Source: Pseudomonas putida
GTDB lineage: Bacteria > Pseudomonadota > Gammaproteobacteria > Pseudomonadales > Pseudomonadaceae
NCBI RefSeq assembly: GCF_004357765.1
Contig: NZ_SMTE01000011.1
Span: 62,001-126,000, forward strand
DNA: 64,000 bases
Direction of reading: 5' to 3'
The translations under genes were made by a program, and so were the position numbers. Below are positions 47,066 to 57,218 of this stretch, in pieces (position 1 is the first letter of the stretch; each line of letters opens with the position of its first letter). The notes below the pieces were generated by a model, which had not been told where the DNA came from, did not search any database, and worked only from the letters and a program-made list of their open reading frames with translations.

Positions 47066-47725
47066 TTGAGCAAAGCCCCGGCAGCCCGGCGTATCGGCAT
47101 TCTTGGCGGCACCTTCGATCCCGTGCACATCGGCCACCTGCGCAGCGCGCTGGAGGTGGCCGAGTTCATGCGACTGGACGAGTTGCGCCTGCTGCCCAAT
47201 GCCCGCCCGCCGCACCGCGACACGCCCCAGGTGGCCGCGCATGACCGGTTGGCCATGGTGCGTAGCGCGGTGCAGGGCGTCGAGCGCCTGAGCGTGGATG
47301 CCCGCGAACTGGCCCGCGACAAGCCGTCGTACACCATCGATACGCTGGAGTCGGTGCGTGCCGAACTGCACGCCGACGATCAGTTGTTTCTGGTGCTGGG
47401 CTGGGACGCATTCTGCGGCCTGCCGAGCTGGCACCGCTGGGACGAACTGCTGCAACACTGTCACATCCTGGTGCTGCAACGCCCGGATGCCGACGTAGAA
47501 CCCCCAGACGAGCTGCGCAACCTGCTGGCTGCGCGCTCGGTGAGCGACCCCACCGCCATGTCCGGCCCGGCGGGGCATATTTCGTTCGTCTGGCAGACCC
47601 CGCTCGCGGTGTCCGCCACGCAGATCCGACAGCTGCTGGCCAGCGGCAGATCGGTGAGGTTCCTGGTGCCGGACGCCGTACTGGCCTATATCGAGGCGCA
47701 CGAACTGTATCGTGTGCCTAACTGA
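47066..47725 (+). CDS. nadD: Nicotinate-nucleotide adenylyltransferase
   Basis: NadD adenylates nicotinic acid mononucleotide to deamido-NAD. The 219-residue enzyme has [16 protein letters not shown] at the N-terminus (the HxGH nucleotidyl-transfer motif is HIGH), [26 protein letters not shown] and ISATQIR-like SATQIRQLL near the end. The start is a TTG at 47066, two bases after the proA stop; no nearby ATG would retain the glycine loop. Confidence 0.95.
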   Translation: MSKAPAARRIGILGGTFDPVHIGHLRSALEVAEFMRLDELRLLPNARPPHRDTPQVAAHDRLAMVRSAVQGVERLSVDARELARDKPSYTIDTLESVRAELHADDQLFLVLGWDAFCGLPSWHRWDELLQHCHILVLQRPDADVEPPDELRNLLAARSVSDPTAMSGPAGHISFVWQTPLAVSATQIRQLLASGRSVRFLVPDAVLAYIEAHELYRVPN

Positions 47726-47768
47726 CGGTGCCCCACGGCGCCTCATCCAACGAGTTGAAGAGTTTTTT

Positions 47769-48188
47769 ATGAGCAAGCAGAAAATCAATGGCGAACAGCT
47801 GGTCGAGCTGACCAAGGCCGCGCTGGAAGATGTCAAGGCCCAGGACATCCAGGTCATCGACGTACGTGACAAGCACAGCCTGACCGACTACATGATCATT
47901 GCCACCGGTACCTCCAACCGCCAGATCAACGCGATGCTGGAAAAAGTCCGCGAGGCGGTGAAGAAGCAGGGTGCACAGCCCCTGGGCGAAGAAGGCAAGG
48001 GCGACAGCGACTGGGTGCTGCTGGACCTCAATGATGTCATCGTGCACATGATGACCGCCGCCGCTCGCCAGTTCTACGACCTGGAGCGCCTGTGGTTGGG
48101 TGCCGAGCAGAGCCGTGCCGCCGATGGCAAGCACCACAGCCCGGAGAACAGCCACGACTACTCCGACAAGCTCAAGGACCGGGAATAA
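47769..48188 (+). CDS. rsfS: Ribosomal silencing factor RsfS
   Basis: RsfS binds ribosomal protein L14 and blocks subunit joining when nutrients fall. The 139-residue protein shows LVELTKAALEDVKAQDIQVI, TDYMIIATGTSNRQ and GDSDWVLLDLNDVIVHMM, followed by FYDLERLW. The C-terminal 25 residues are polar and variable. ATG 47769 was chosen over an upstream in-frame GTG, because it gives the common MSKQKI start. Confidence 0.95.
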   Translation: MSKQKINGEQLVELTKAALEDVKAQDIQVIDVRDKHSLTDYMIIATGTSNRQINAMLEKVREAVKKQGAQPLGEEGKGDSDWVLLDLNDVIVHMMTAAARQFYDLERLWLGAEQSRAADGKHHSPENSHDYSDKLKDRE

Positions 48189-48197
48189 GGACACGCC

Positions 48198-48665
48198 GTG
48201 CGTCTGCGCCTGATCGCGGTCGGCTCGCGCATGCCCAAGTGGGTCGAGGACGGTTGGCATGAGTATGCCAAGCGCCTGCCCCAGGAGCTGTCGCTGGAGC
48301 TGCTGGAAATTCCGCTGAACACCCGAGGCAAGAATGCCGACGTCGCCCGTCTGATTCGTCAGGAGGGCGAGGCCATGCTGAGCAAGGTCCAGCCAGGGGA
48401 GCGAATCGTCACCCTCGAAGTCCATGGCAAGCCCTGGAGTACCGAGCAACTGGCGAGCGAACTGGATCGCTGGCGCCTGGATGCGCGCACGGTCAACTTG
48501 ATGGTGGGCGGCCCGGAAGGGCTGGCGCCGGAAGTCTGCGCACGCGCCGAGCAACGCTGGTCGCTGTCGCCGCTGACCCTGCCGCACCCGTTGGTAAGGA
48601 TACTCATCGGCGAGCAGATCTACCGCGCCTGGACCGTATTGTCCGGGCACCCTTACCACAAATGA
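48198..48665 (+). CDS. rlmH: 23S rRNA (pseudouridine1915-N3)-methyltransferase
   Basis: RlmH is a SPOUT methyltransferase acting on helix 69 of assembled ribosomes. The 155-residue length is standard. The sequence starts [19 protein letters not shown], holds the SAM knot region [15 protein letters not shown] and ends [22 protein letters not shown], which is highly conserved. It is nine bases after rsfS, the common rsfS-rlmH pairing. Confidence 0.97.
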   Translation: MRLRLIAVGSRMPKWVEDGWHEYAKRLPQELSLELLEIPLNTRGKNADVARLIRQEGEAMLSKVQPGERIVTLEVHGKPWSTEQLASELDRWRLDARTVNLMVGGPEGLAPEVCARAEQRWSLSPLTLPHPLVRILIGEQIYRAWTVLSGHPYHK

Positions 48666-48681
48666 GCCTGTAAGCCGTCCG

Positions 48682-50571
48682 ATGTCGCAGCCGATCCGTC
48701 TCAAGGACCACGGAAAAGACGCCCGCCTGGTGCGCAACCGCGTCGTGGTCGGCGCGGTGGTGGTCGTGCTGCTCATCTGTGTGCTCGTCGCCCGCCTGTA
48801 TTACCTGCAGATCATCCAGTACGACTATCACTCGACGTTGTCGGAAAACAACCGAGTGCACGTGCAGCCGATTCCACCGACTCGCGGCCTGATCTTTGAC
48901 CGCAACGGTGTGATCATCGCCGACAACAGGCCCAGCTTCAGTCTGTCGATGACCCGCGAACGTGCGGGTAACTGGCAGCAAGTGCTGGATACCATCGTCG
49001 AAGTGCTGGAGCTCACCGCCGATGACCGCGCCCTCTTCGAGAAACGCATGAAGCAGGGGCGCCGGCCGTTCGAGCCGGTGCCGATCCTGTTCGAACTCAA
49101 CGAAGAACAGATCGCACGGGTGGCGGTCAATCAATTCCGTCTGCCCGGCGTCGAGGTAGTGGCGCAGTTGGTCCGGCATTACCCCCAAGGTGCGCATTTC
49201 GCCCATTCGGTGGGCTATGTCGGACGGATCAACGAGCGAGAGCTGAAGACCCTCGACCCGGTGAACTACAGCGGCACTCACCACATCGGCAAGACCGGCA
49301 TCGAACGCTTCTATGAAGCCGAACTGCACGGCCAGGTCGGTTACGAGGAAGTCGAAACCAACGCCCGTGGCCGGGTCTTGCGGGTGCTCAAACGCACCGA
49401 TCCGAAACCGGGCAAGGACATCGTGCTGAGCCTGGATATCAAGTTGCAGGAGGCCGCCGAGGCTGCCCTGGGCGGGCGGCGTGGCGCGGTGGTGGCGCTC
49501 GATCCGCGCACTGGCGAGGTGCTGGCGATGGTCAGCCAGCCAAGCTTCGATCCCAATCTGTTCGTCACCGGCATCAGCTTCAAGGCCTATGCCGAATTGC
49601 GCGACTCGATCGACCGGCCGCTGTTCAACCGGGTGCTGCGTGGCCTCTATCCGCCAGGCTCGACCATCAAGCCGGCGGTGGCCATCGCCGGCCTGGACAG
49701 CGGCGTGGTCAATGCCAGTAGCCGGGTGTTCGACCCTGGCTACTACCAGTTGCCCAACTATGACCACAAGTACCGCAACTGGAACCGTACCGGCGACGGC
49801 TGGGTCGACCTGGACACCGCGATCATGCGCTCCAACGACACCTACTTCTACGATCTTGCGCACAAGATGGGCATCGACAGGTTGTCGACCTACATGAACA
49901 AGTTCGGCATCGGCCAGAAGGTCTCCCTCGACATGTTCGAGGAGTCCGCAGGGCTCATGCCGTCGCGTGAGTGGAAGCGCGCCACCCGTCGCCAGGCCTG
50001 GTTCCCGGGCGAGACCTTGATTCTCGGCATCGGCCAGGGCTACATGCAGGCCACGCCTTTGCAACTGGCCCAGGCCACCGCACTGATCGCCAACAAAGGT
50101 GTGTGGAACCGACCGCATCTGGCCAAGACCATCGAAGGACAGCCGCCTGTGGACGAGAACCCGATGGACAACATCGTCCTGCGCGACAAGTCCGATTGGG
50201 CCAAGGTGACCCACGGCATGGAGCAGGTGATGCACAACGCTCGAGGCACCGCGCGCAAGGCCGCCGCAGGAGCCCAGTACCGCATCGCTGGCAAGAGCGG
50301 CACCGCCCAGGTGGTAGCGATCAAGCAGGGCGAGAAGTACGACCGCAACAAACTCCAGGAGCGCCACCGCGACCACGCCCTGTTCGTGGCCTTTGCCCCG
50401 GCCGACGATCCGAGGATCGTGGTCTCGGTGATGGTCGAGAACGGTGAGTCCGGTTCTGGTGTCGCCGCCCCCGTGGTGCGTCAGGTCATGGATGCCTGGC
50501 TGCTCGATGAAAGTGGCCATCTCAAGCCCGAGTTCGCGCCTGCCACCGTCGCCGAGGAAACGGCCCCGTGA
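48682..50571 (+). CDS. mrdA: Penicillin-binding protein 2
   Basis: PBP2 is the transpeptidase of the rod-shape elongation complex. The 629-residue protein has one N-terminal transmembrane helix (about 22-44), a pedestal/dimerisation region (PTRGLIFDRNGVIIADNRPS) and a transpeptidase domain with active-site PPGSTIKPA (SxxK), RSNDTYFYD (SxN) and GKSGTAQV (KSG). It is followed, with a four-base overlap, by rodA, its partner glycosyltransferase. Confidence 0.96.
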   Translation: MSQPIRLKDHGKDARLVRNRVVVGAVVVVLLICVLVARLYYLQIIQYDYHSTLSENNRVHVQPIPPTRGLIFDRNGVIIADNRPSFSLSMTRERAGNWQQVLDTIVEVLELTADDRALFEKRMKQGRRPFEPVPILFELNEEQIARVAVNQFRLPGVEVVAQLVRHYPQGAHFAHSVGYVGRINERELKTLDPVNYSGTHHIGKTGIERFYEAELHGQVGYEEVETNARGRVLRVLKRTDPKPGKDIVLSLDIKLQEAAEAALGGRRGAVVALDPRTGEVLAMVSQPSFDPNLFVTGISFKAYAELRDSIDRPLFNRVLRGLYPPGSTIKPAVAIAGLDSGVVNASSRVFDPGYYQLPNYDHKYRNWNRTGDGWVDLDTAIMRSNDTYFYDLAHKMGIDRLSTYMNKFGIGQKVSLDMFEESAGLMPSREWKRATRRQAWFPGETLILGIGQGYMQATPLQLAQATALIANKGVWNRPHLAKTIEGQPPVDENPMDNIVLRDKSDWAKVTHGMEQVMHNARGTARKAAAGAQYRIAGKSGTAQVVAIKQGEKYDRNKLQERHRDHALFVAFAPADDPRIVVSVMVENGESGSGVAAPVVRQVMDAWLLDESGHLKPEFAPATVAEETAP

Positions 50572-51713
50572 AGAACAATTTCGATCGCATGCTCTCCAGC
50601 GAGGACGTGATGCGTCGACGCGCCAGCTTCCTGCAGCGTATCCACGTCGACGGCCCCTTGCTGATCATCCTTCTCACTCTCGCGGCCGGCAGCCTGTTCG
50701 TGCTGTATTCGGCCAGCGGCAAGAATTGGGACCTGCTGCTCAAGCAGGCCAGCTCGTTCGGCATCGGCCTGGTATCGATGTTCATCATCGCCCAGCTCGA
50801 ACCGCGTTTCATGGCCCGCTGGGTGCCGCTGGCCTACCTGGCGGGCGTGTGCCTGCTGGTGGTGGTGGACGTGATGGGCCACAACGCCATGGGCGCCACG
50901 CGGTGGATCAACATTCCCGGGGTGATTCGCTTCCAGCCCTCGGAATTCATGAAGATCATCATGCCGGCGACCATCGCCTGGTATCTGTCCAAGCGCACCC
51001 TGCCACCGCATCTCAAGCACGTGGCGATCAGCCTGGTGCTGATCGGCGTGCCGTTCATCCTCATCGTGCGTCAGCCCGACCTGGGTACCGCGCTGCTGAT
51101 TCTCGCTTCCGGTGCCTTCGTACTGTTCATGGGCGGCCTGCGCTGGCGCTGGATTCTCAGCGTGCTGGCGGCGGCGGTGCCGGTGGCGGTGGCCATGTGG
51201 TTCTTCGTCATGCACGACTACCAGAAGCAGCGGGTACTGACCTTCCTCGACCCGGAAAGCGATCCGCTGGGGACGGGCTGGAACATCATCCAGTCCAAGG
51301 CCGCGATCGGCTCCGGCGGGGTGTTCGGCAAGGGCTGGTTGCTGGGCACCCAGTCGCACCTGGACTTTCTGCCTGAGAGCCATACCGACTTCATCATCGC
51401 CGTGCTCGGGGAAGAGTTCGGTCTGGTCGGCATCTGCCTGCTACTGATCGTCTACCTGCTGCTGATCGGCCGTGGTCTGGTGATCACCGCCCAGGCCCAG
51501 ACCCTGTTCGGCAAGCTGCTGGCAGGCAGCTTGACCATGACCTTCTTCGTGTACGTGTTCGTCAATATCGGTATGGTCAGTGGCCTGTTGCCCGTAGTGG
51601 GGGTGCCGCTGCCCTTCATCAGCTATGGCGGAACTTCGTTGGTGACGCTGCTGTCAGCGTTTGGCGTTTTGATGTCGATCCACACGCACCGCAAATGGAT
51701 CGCGCAGGTTTGA
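50568..51713 (+). CDS. rodA: Peptidoglycan glycosyltransferase RodA
   Basis: RodA is the SEDS-family glycan polymerase that works with PBP2. The 381-residue protein has ten or so membrane helices and the family motifs RFQPSEFMKIIMPATIAWYL, RQPDLGTALLI, FLPESHTDFIIAVLGEEFG and PLPFISYGGTSLVTLLSAFG. Translation starts at GTG 50568 within the end of mrdA. mltB follows 17 bases later. Confidence 0.96.
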   Translation: MKNNFDRMLSSEDVMRRRASFLQRIHVDGPLLIILLTLAAGSLFVLYSASGKNWDLLLKQASSFGIGLVSMFIIAQLEPRFMARWVPLAYLAGVCLLVVVDVMGHNAMGATRWINIPGVIRFQPSEFMKIIMPATIAWYLSKRTLPPHLKHVAISLVLIGVPFILIVRQPDLGTALLILASGAFVLFMGGLRWRWILSVLAAAVPVAVAMWFFVMHDYQKQRVLTFLDPESDPLGTGWNIIQSKAAIGSGGVFGKGWLLGTQSHLDFLPESHTDFIIAVLGEEFGLVGICLLLIVYLLLIGRGLVITAQAQTLFGKLLAGSLTMTFFVYVFVNIGMVSGLLPVVGVPLPFISYGGTSLVTLLSAFGVLMSIHTHRKWIAQV

Positions 51714-51730
51714 ATAAGGTGAAGAATTTC

Positions 51731-52741
51731 ATGCAAGCAGTGCGTAACTGGGCTGTCCGTTGTGTACCGTGGATCGGTGCGGTAAGCCTGTTCGGCGCTG
51801 TCCAGCAGGCCCAGGCCGGCGATTACGACGGCTCGCCGCAGATAGCCGAATTCGTCGGCGAGATGACCCGCGACTATGGCTTTGCCGGCGAGCAGTTGAT
51901 GGGCGTGTTCCGCGAGGTGCAGCGCAAACAGTCGATTCTCGACGCCATCTCGCGTCCGGCCGAGCGGGTCAAGCCGTGGAAGGAATACCGGCCAATGTTC
52001 ATCACCGACGCGCGCATCGCCCGTGGTGTGGATTTCTGGCGTCAGCACGAAGCTGCCCTGGCGCGTGCCGAACAGGAGTACGGTGTGCCGGCACAGGTGA
52101 TCGTCGCGATCATCGGTGTGGAGACGTTCTTCGGCCGCAACACTGGCAGTTACCGGGTGATCGATGCACTGTCGACCCTGGGCTTCGATTATCCGCCGCG
52201 GGCGGAGTTCTTCCGCAAGGAGCTGCGCGAATTCCTCCTGCTGGCCCGCGAGGAGCAACTCGACCCGCTGACCCTCAAGGGTTCCTATGCCGGTGCCATG
52301 GGCCTGCCACAGTTCATGCCGAGCAGTTTCCGCAACTACGCGGTGGACTTCGACGGCGACGGCCACATCAATATCTGGACCGACCCCGACGATGCCATCG
52401 GCAGTGTCGCGAGCTATTTCAAGCGTCACGGTTGGGTCGCCGGCGAACCGGTGGTAAGCCGTGCCCAGGTTCAGGGCGAGCGCGTCGACGAAGGCCTGAC
52501 CACCGGTATCGAGCCGGTCAAGACGGTTGGGGAGTTGCGAGCGCTGGGCTGGTCGAGTCATGATGCGCTGCGCGATGATCTGCCGGTCACCGCCTTCCGT
52601 CTGGAGGGTGACAATGGCCCTGAGTACTGGATGGGCCTGAAGAACTTCTACGCGATCACTCGCTACAACCGCAGCGTGATGTACGCCATGGCGGTGCATC
52701 AGCTTTCGGAACAGCTGGTCCAAGCACGGGGCGTCAAGTAA
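51731..52741 (+). CDS. mltB: Membrane-bound lytic murein transglycosylase B
   Basis: MltB cleaves glycan strands with formation of 1,6-anhydroMurNAc. The 336-residue protein has an N-terminal signal (cleavage near residue 31, QQAQAGDY) without a clear lipobox Cys. Catalytic Glu lies in IIGVETFFGRNTGSYRV; LKGSYAGAMGLPQFMPSSFR and DFDGDGHINIW follow. ATG 51731 was preferred; a GTG four codons earlier is possible. The stop overlaps the rlpA start by one base (TAATG). Confidence 0.93.
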   Translation: MQAVRNWAVRCVPWIGAVSLFGAVQQAQAGDYDGSPQIAEFVGEMTRDYGFAGEQLMGVFREVQRKQSILDAISRPAERVKPWKEYRPMFITDARIARGVDFWRQHEAALARAEQEYGVPAQVIVAIIGVETFFGRNTGSYRVIDALSTLGFDYPPRAEFFRKELREFLLLAREEQLDPLTLKGSYAGAMGLPQFMPSSFRNYAVDFDGDGHINIWTDPDDAIGSVASYFKRHGWVAGEPVVSRAQVQGERVDEGLTTGIEPVKTVGELRALGWSSHDALRDDLPVTAFRLEGDNGPEYWMGLKNFYAITRYNRSVMYAMAVHQLSEQLVQARGVK

Positions 52742-53742
52742 TGCGCGCAATCATCTCTGGTAACTCCTTCAAGCTGCTGACCTGCCTCGCCGTCGGCGTG
52801 CTGTTGGCCAGTTGCTCTTCCCACCGCCCGACCCCGACCCAGAGCGGTAATGTCGTCCGCGCCCAACCGGGCCTCGACATCAACCGAGCCCACAAGGACG
52901 GCGCGCCTTGGTGGGACGTGGACGTGAACAAGATTCCCGATGCCACGCCCACCGTGCACACCGGCCCCTACAAAGCCAACCCGTATACGGTACTGGGCAA
53001 GACCTACTACCCCATGCAGGACTCGCGCAACTACCGCGCCGAAGGCACCGCCTCCTGGTATGGCACCAAGTTCCACGGGCAGAACACCGCCAACGGCGAA
53101 CTGTACGACCTGTACGGCATGAGCGCGGCGCACAAGACCTTGCCGTTGCCGGCTTACGTCAAGGTGACCAACCTGGCCAACGGCCGCAGCGTCATCCTGC
53201 GGGTGAACGACCGTGGTCCGTTCTATTCCGACCGCATCATCGACCTGTCCTATGCCGCGGCGAAGAAGCTCGGTTACGCCGAGATCGGCACGGCCCATGT
53301 CCGCGTCGAGGGCATCGATCCGCAGCAGTGGTGGGCCCAGCGTGGCCAGAAGCCGCCGCTGGTGCTGAAGGAGCCGCAGGTGGCCCAGGCCCAGCCGGTG
53401 CCAGCCAGCACCGGTCGGGTCGAGCAGTGGACACCTCCGGCGCAACAGCATGCGGCACCGGTGGTGCCGGTGCAGGTGGGTGGCGGCAGCGTGCCGGTAA
53501 ACAATGGCGGCAGCTTCCTTCAGGTGGGTGCCTTCGCCAACCCGGACGCCGCCGAGTTGTTGCGGGCGAAACTGAGCACCATGGTCAGCGCGCCGGTGTT
53601 CATCAGTTCCATCGTGCGTAACCAGCAGACCCTGCATCGCGTGCGGCTTGGGCCGATCAACAGCCAGGGTGAGGTCCAGCAAGCGCAGGACAGCATTCGC
53701 ATGGCGAACCTTGGGCAGGCCAAGCTGGTCACAGCAGACTGA
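52741..53742 (+). CDS. rlpA: Septal ring lytic transglycosylase RlpA
   Basis: RlpA is an outer-membrane lipoprotein that cuts denuded glycan strands at the septum. The 333-residue protein has lipobox LASC near residue 22, the double-psi barrel GTASWYGTKFHGQNTANGE and VNDRGPFYSDRIIDLSYAAA with the catalytic His and Asp, a Pro/Ala/Gln linker, and a C-terminal SPOR domain (FLQVGAFANPDAAELLRAKL to the end) that binds denuded septal peptidoglycan. A terminator follows. Confidence 0.95.
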   Translation: MRAIISGNSFKLLTCLAVGVLLASCSSHRPTPTQSGNVVRAQPGLDINRAHKDGAPWWDVDVNKIPDATPTVHTGPYKANPYTVLGKTYYPMQDSRNYRAEGTASWYGTKFHGQNTANGELYDLYGMSAAHKTLPLPAYVKVTNLANGRSVILRVNDRGPFYSDRIIDLSYAAAKKLGYAEIGTAHVRVEGIDPQQWWAQRGQKPPLVLKEPQVAQAQPVPASTGRVEQWTPPAQQHAAPVVPVQVGGGSVPVNNGGSFLQVGAFANPDAAELLRAKLSTMVSAPVFISSIVRNQQTLHRVRLGPINSQGEVQQAQDSIRMANLGQAKLVTAD

Positions 53743-53753
53743 CAGCTGTCGCG

Positions 53754-53780
53754 GCTTGAGGCCTGTGCCTCAAGCTGTCG
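53754..53780 (+). terminator. Terminator after rlpA
   Basis: Nine-bp stem gcttgaggc / gcctcaagc with a 4-base loop, followed by tgtcggttttg. It ends the proA-to-rlpA run 11 bases after the rlpA stop. The remaining gap up to dacA shows no gene, only a possible TACAAT at 53812. Confidence 0.75.
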
Positions 53781-53956
53781 GTTTTGTCATGAATTGCAAC
53801 GCCCGCCCATGTACAATGGCCGCTTTTGCCCGCCGCGACATCGCGCCGCATTTTCCGGGCAAAGCGGCAGCACAGCCGCAACCATTAGACTGACTGGCGC
53901 TGGGCGCATGATGTAGCCCAGGGAACATCAGACCATTAGCGATTCTCGAGAGACGG

Positions 53957-55117
53957 ATGAATATCACCAACCTTGCCAAACGCCTTTGCCTGCCCGTACT
54001 GCTGATGATCATGCCTGCTGCCTTCGCAGCGGAGCAGATGATGCCGGCGCCACCGCAACTGGCCGCCAAGTCCTACGTGCTCATGGACGCCTCCAGCGGC
54101 AACGTGCTGGTCGAGAACAACGGTGACGAACGCCTGCCACCGGCCAGCTTGACCAAACTGATGACCGCCTACATCGCCACCCTGGACATCCGCCGTGGCC
54201 AGATCGGCGAGAACGACCCGGTCACCGTCAGCGAAAACGCCTGGCGTACCGGCGGTTCGCGCATGTTCATCAAGGTGGGTAGCCAGGTGAGCGTCAGCGA
54301 CCTGCTGCACGGCATCATCATCCAGTCCGGCAACGACGCCTCGGTCGCCCTGGCCGAGCACATCGCCGGCAGCGAAGACGCCTTCGCCGACATGATGAAC
54401 AAGACCGCCGCTGATCTGGGCATGAGCAACAGCCACTTCATGAACCCGACCGGCCTGCCGAACCCGGAGCACTACTCGTCGGCCCACGACATGGCTTTGC
54501 TGGCCCGTGCGATCATCGACATCGACCCGGCCCACTACGCCATCTATTCGCAGAAAGAGTTCTTCTGGAACAACATCAAGCAGCCCAACCGCAACCTGCT
54601 GCTGTGGCGTGACAAGACCGTCGACGGTCTGAAAACCGGCCACACCGAGGAGGCCGGTTACTGCATGGTGGCTTCGGCCGTACGCGATGGCCAGCGCCTG
54701 ATCGCCGTCGTCTTCGGCACCAACAGCGAGCAGGCTCGTGCCGCCGAGACCCAGAAGCTGCTGACCTATGGTTTCCGCTTCTTCGAAACCCAGACCTTCT
54801 ACCAGAAGGGCACCGAGCTGACCCAGGCCCCGGTCTGGAAGGGCGCCACCAGCCAGGTGAAGGCGGGCCTCGCCAACGACCTGACGCTGACTATGCCTAA
54901 AGGCCAATTGAAACGCCTGGTCGCTTCGATGACCCTGAACCCGCAGCTCACCGCTCCGATCGCCAAAGGTGACGTGATCGGTAAAGTGGAAGTCAAACTG
55001 GACGAGAAAGTGGTTCACAGCGCCGACCTGATTGCCCTCGACGGCGTCGAGGAAGGTGGTTTCTTCCGTCGTATGTGGGATAGCATCCGTCTATTCTTCT
55101 ACGGGTTGTTCAACTGA
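53957..55117 (+). CDS. dacA: D-alanyl-D-alanine carboxypeptidase (PBP5-type)
   Basis: DacA trims the terminal D-Ala from murein pentapeptides. The 386-residue protein has a signal peptide (cleavage after AAFA, residue 23), active-site motif SLTKLMTAYIA (SxxK), SGNDASVALAEH (SxN) and LKTGHTEEAGYC (KTG), the C-terminal beta domain, and an amphipathic anchor GGFFRRMWDSIRLFFYGLFN that attaches it to the inner membrane. It begins the dacA-ybeD-lipB-lipA group. Confidence 0.96.
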   Translation: MNITNLAKRLCLPVLLMIMPAAFAAEQMMPAPPQLAAKSYVLMDASSGNVLVENNGDERLPPASLTKLMTAYIATLDIRRGQIGENDPVTVSENAWRTGGSRMFIKVGSQVSVSDLLHGIIIQSGNDASVALAEHIAGSEDAFADMMNKTAADLGMSNSHFMNPTGLPNPEHYSSAHDMALLARAIIDIDPAHYAIYSQKEFFWNNIKQPNRNLLLWRDKTVDGLKTGHTEEAGYCMVASAVRDGQRLIAVVFGTNSEQARAAETQKLLTYGFRFFETQTFYQKGTELTQAPVWKGATSQVKAGLANDLTLTMPKGQLKRLVASMTLNPQLTAPIAKGDVIGKVEVKLDEKVVHSADLIALDGVEEGGFFRRMWDSIRLFFYGLFN

Positions 55118-55130
55118 TACGTGACCTGCA

Positions 55131-55160
55131 TGCCCCCGCGTATCGCGCGGGGGCATTGTT
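55131..55160 (+). terminator. Terminator-like hairpin after dacA
   Basis: Ten-bp stem tgcccccgcg / cgcgggggca with a 5-base loop followed by ttgttgttg. It lies between dacA and ybeD and could partly separate dacA from the lipoate genes. Confidence 0.7.
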
Positions 55161-55190
55161 GTTGCCACGGCTTACGAGGCCGTTTCCGCC

Positions 55191-55466
55191 ATGAGCGAAC
55201 CTGACGTCAAGTCGCACAAAATCGAATTCCCCTGCGCCGATTATCCGATCAAGGTCATCGGCGACACCGTTGTCGGCTTCAAGGACACGGTGATCGACAT
55301 TCTTTGCCAGCATGCCAAGGTCGACCTGTCCACCCTGGCCGAGCGTCAGAGCAAGGAAGGCAAGTACACCACGGTGCAGCTGCACATCGTTGCCGAAAGC
55401 GAGAACCAGCTGCACGACATCAACAGCGCCTTGCGCGCGACCGGCATCGTGAAAATGGTGCTCTGA
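55191..55466 (+). CDS. ybeD: DUF493 protein YbeD
   Basis: This is a 91-residue ferredoxin-like regulatory-domain protein of the UPF0250/DUF493 family. It shows [20 protein letters not shown] at the start and [20 protein letters not shown], the usual core. The function is not established; a link to lipoate or amino-acid sensing has been proposed from conserved neighbours dacA and lipB. The stop overlaps the lipB start by one base. Confidence 0.93.
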   Translation: MSEPDVKSHKIEFPCADYPIKVIGDTVVGFKDTVIDILCQHAKVDLSTLAERQSKEGKYTTVQLHIVAESENQLHDINSALRATGIVKMVL

Positions 55467-56113
55467 TGCCCTTGTGTCTCGGTATTCGCGAGCTTGGCCT
55501 GCAGCCCTATGAACCGGTGCTCGAGGCCATGCGTCGCTTTACCGAGCAACGCAGCCCGGACAGCCAGGATGAAATCTGGCTGGTCGAGCATCCAGCGGTA
55601 TTCACCCAGGGCCAGGCCGGGAAAGCCGAGCACCTGCTGGTGCCAGGCGACATTCCGGTGGTGCAGACCGACCGCGGTGGCCAGGTGACCTACCATGGCC
55701 CCGGGCAACTGGTAGCCTATCTGTTGCTGGATGTCCGCCGCTTGGGCTTTGGTGTGCGCGAACTGGTCAGCCGGATCGAACAGACCCTGATCGACCTGCT
55801 CGCCAGCTACGGCGTCACTGCCGTGGCCAAGCCCGACGCCCCAGGCGTCTACGTCGACGGAGCGAAGATCGCCTCCCTCGGCCTACGGATTCGCAATGGC
55901 CGCTCCTTCCATGGCCTTGCCTTGAACGTGGACATGGACCTTGCGCCATTCCGCCGAATCAACCCCTGTGGGTATGCGGGGCTGGCCATGACCCAGCTGC
56001 GCGACCTGGCAGGTCCGATCGAACTCGACGAGGTCAGGACAAGGCTGCGCGGACAGCTGGTCAAGCACCTCGACTATGCTGAGCAGACGACCCTGACGGG
56101 CGGAATCGACTGA
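55466..56113 (+). CDS. lipB: Octanoyl-[acyl-carrier-protein]:protein N-octanoyltransferase
   Basis: LipB moves octanoate from acyl carrier protein to lipoyl domains. The 215-residue enzyme has [20 protein letters not shown], the catalytic Lys in [16 protein letters not shown] and the catalytic Cys in [14 protein letters not shown]. The start ATG 55466 shares a base with the ybeD stop; the frame is open further upstream but within ybeD. lipA follows after two bases, completing the lipoate pathway. Confidence 0.96.
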   Translation: MPLCLGIRELGLQPYEPVLEAMRRFTEQRSPDSQDEIWLVEHPAVFTQGQAGKAEHLLVPGDIPVVQTDRGGQVTYHGPGQLVAYLLLDVRRLGFGVRELVSRIEQTLIDLLASYGVTAVAKPDAPGVYVDGAKIASLGLRIRNGRSFHGLALNVDMDLAPFRRINPCGYAGLAMTQLRDLAGPIELDEVRTRLRGQLVKHLDYAEQTTLTGGID

Positions 56114-56115
56114 TT

Positions 56116-57132
56116 ATGACAACTGTGCAAGAAGCCGTGCCGAACCAGATCCCTACCCAGGATGCCCCCCCGCGCCCAGCACCGAAGAAGGTGGAAGCCG
56201 GGGTCAAGCTGCGTGGTGCCGAGAAGGTGGCACGCATCCCGGTGAAGATCATTCCCACCGAAGAACTGCCGAAAAAGCCCGACTGGATCCGCGTGCGCAT
56301 CCCGGTATCGCCAGAGGTCGACCGCATCAAGCAACTGCTGCGCAAGCACAAGCTGCACAGCGTTTGCGAAGAAGCCTCCTGCCCGAACCTGGGCGAGTGC
56401 TTCTCCGGCGGCACCGCGACCTTCATGATCATGGGTGATATCTGCACCCGCCGCTGCCCGTTCTGCGACGTCGGCCACGGCCGGCCGAAGCCGCTGGATG
56501 TGGACGAGCCGAAAAACCTCGCCATCGCCATCGCTGACCTGCGTCTGAAGTACGTAGTGATCACCTCGGTGGACCGTGACGACCTGCGTGACGGCGGTGC
56601 CCAGCACTTTGCCGACTGCATTCGCGAGATCCGCGCACTGTCGCCAGGCGTACAGCTCGAGACCCTGGTCCCGGACTACCGTGGCCGGATGGACGTGGCC
56701 CTGGAGATTACCGCCAACGAGCCACCGGATGTGTTCAACCACAACCTGGAAACCGTGCCACGCCTGTACAAGGCCGCGCGGCCGGGGTCGGACTATGACT
56801 GGTCGCTGGACCTGCTGCAGCGCTTCAAGCAGTTGGTGCCGCACGTGCCGACCAAGTCGGGCCTGATGCTCGGCCTCGGCGAGACCGACGATGAAGTGAT
56901 CGAAGTGATGCACCGCATGCGCGAGCATGACATCGACATGCTGACCCTCGGCCAGTACCTGCAGCCCTCGCGCAGCCACCTGCCAGTGCAGCGTTTCGTG
57001 CATCCGGACACCTTCGCCTGGTTCGCCGAGGAAGGCTACAAGATGGGCTTCAAGAACGTCGCCTCCGGTCCGTTGGTGCGTTCGTCGTACCATGCCGACC
57101 AGCAGGCGCACGAGGCCAAGATCAAGCTCTGA
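56116..57132 (+). CDS. lipA: Lipoyl synthase
   Basis: LipA is a radical-SAM enzyme that inserts two sulfurs into protein-bound octanoate. The 338-residue protein has a variable N-terminal 45 residues, then the auxiliary cluster [13 protein letters not shown], the radical-SAM cluster [33 protein letters not shown] and the C-terminal [13 protein letters not shown] that includes the terminal cluster-ligating Ser. A terminator follows. Confidence 0.97.
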   Translation: MTTVQEAVPNQIPTQDAPPRPAPKKVEAGVKLRGAEKVARIPVKIIPTEELPKKPDWIRVRIPVSPEVDRIKQLLRKHKLHSVCEEASCPNLGECFSGGTATFMIMGDICTRRCPFCDVGHGRPKPLDVDEPKNLAIAIADLRLKYVVITSVDRDDLRDGGAQHFADCIREIRALSPGVQLETLVPDYRGRMDVALEITANEPPDVFNHNLETVPRLYKAARPGSDYDWSLDLLQRFKQLVPHVPTKSGLMLGLGETDDEVIEVMHRMREHDIDMLTLGQYLQPSRSHLPVQRFVHPDTFAWFAEEGYKMGFKNVASGPLVRSSYHADQQAHEAKIKL

Positions 57133-57150
57133 GCCTGGCCTGGGCCATAC

Positions 57151-57188
57151 ATGCCGATGCACGCCGTGAGGTGGCATCGGCATTTTTG
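57151..57188 (+). terminator. Rho-independent terminator of lipA
   Basis: Stem atgccgatgc / gcatcggcat with a 13-base loop, followed by tttttgttt, 18 bases after the lipA stop. Confidence 0.88.
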
Positions 57189-57218
57189 TTTGAGAACGAT
57201 GGTTGCAAGGAGTCGCAG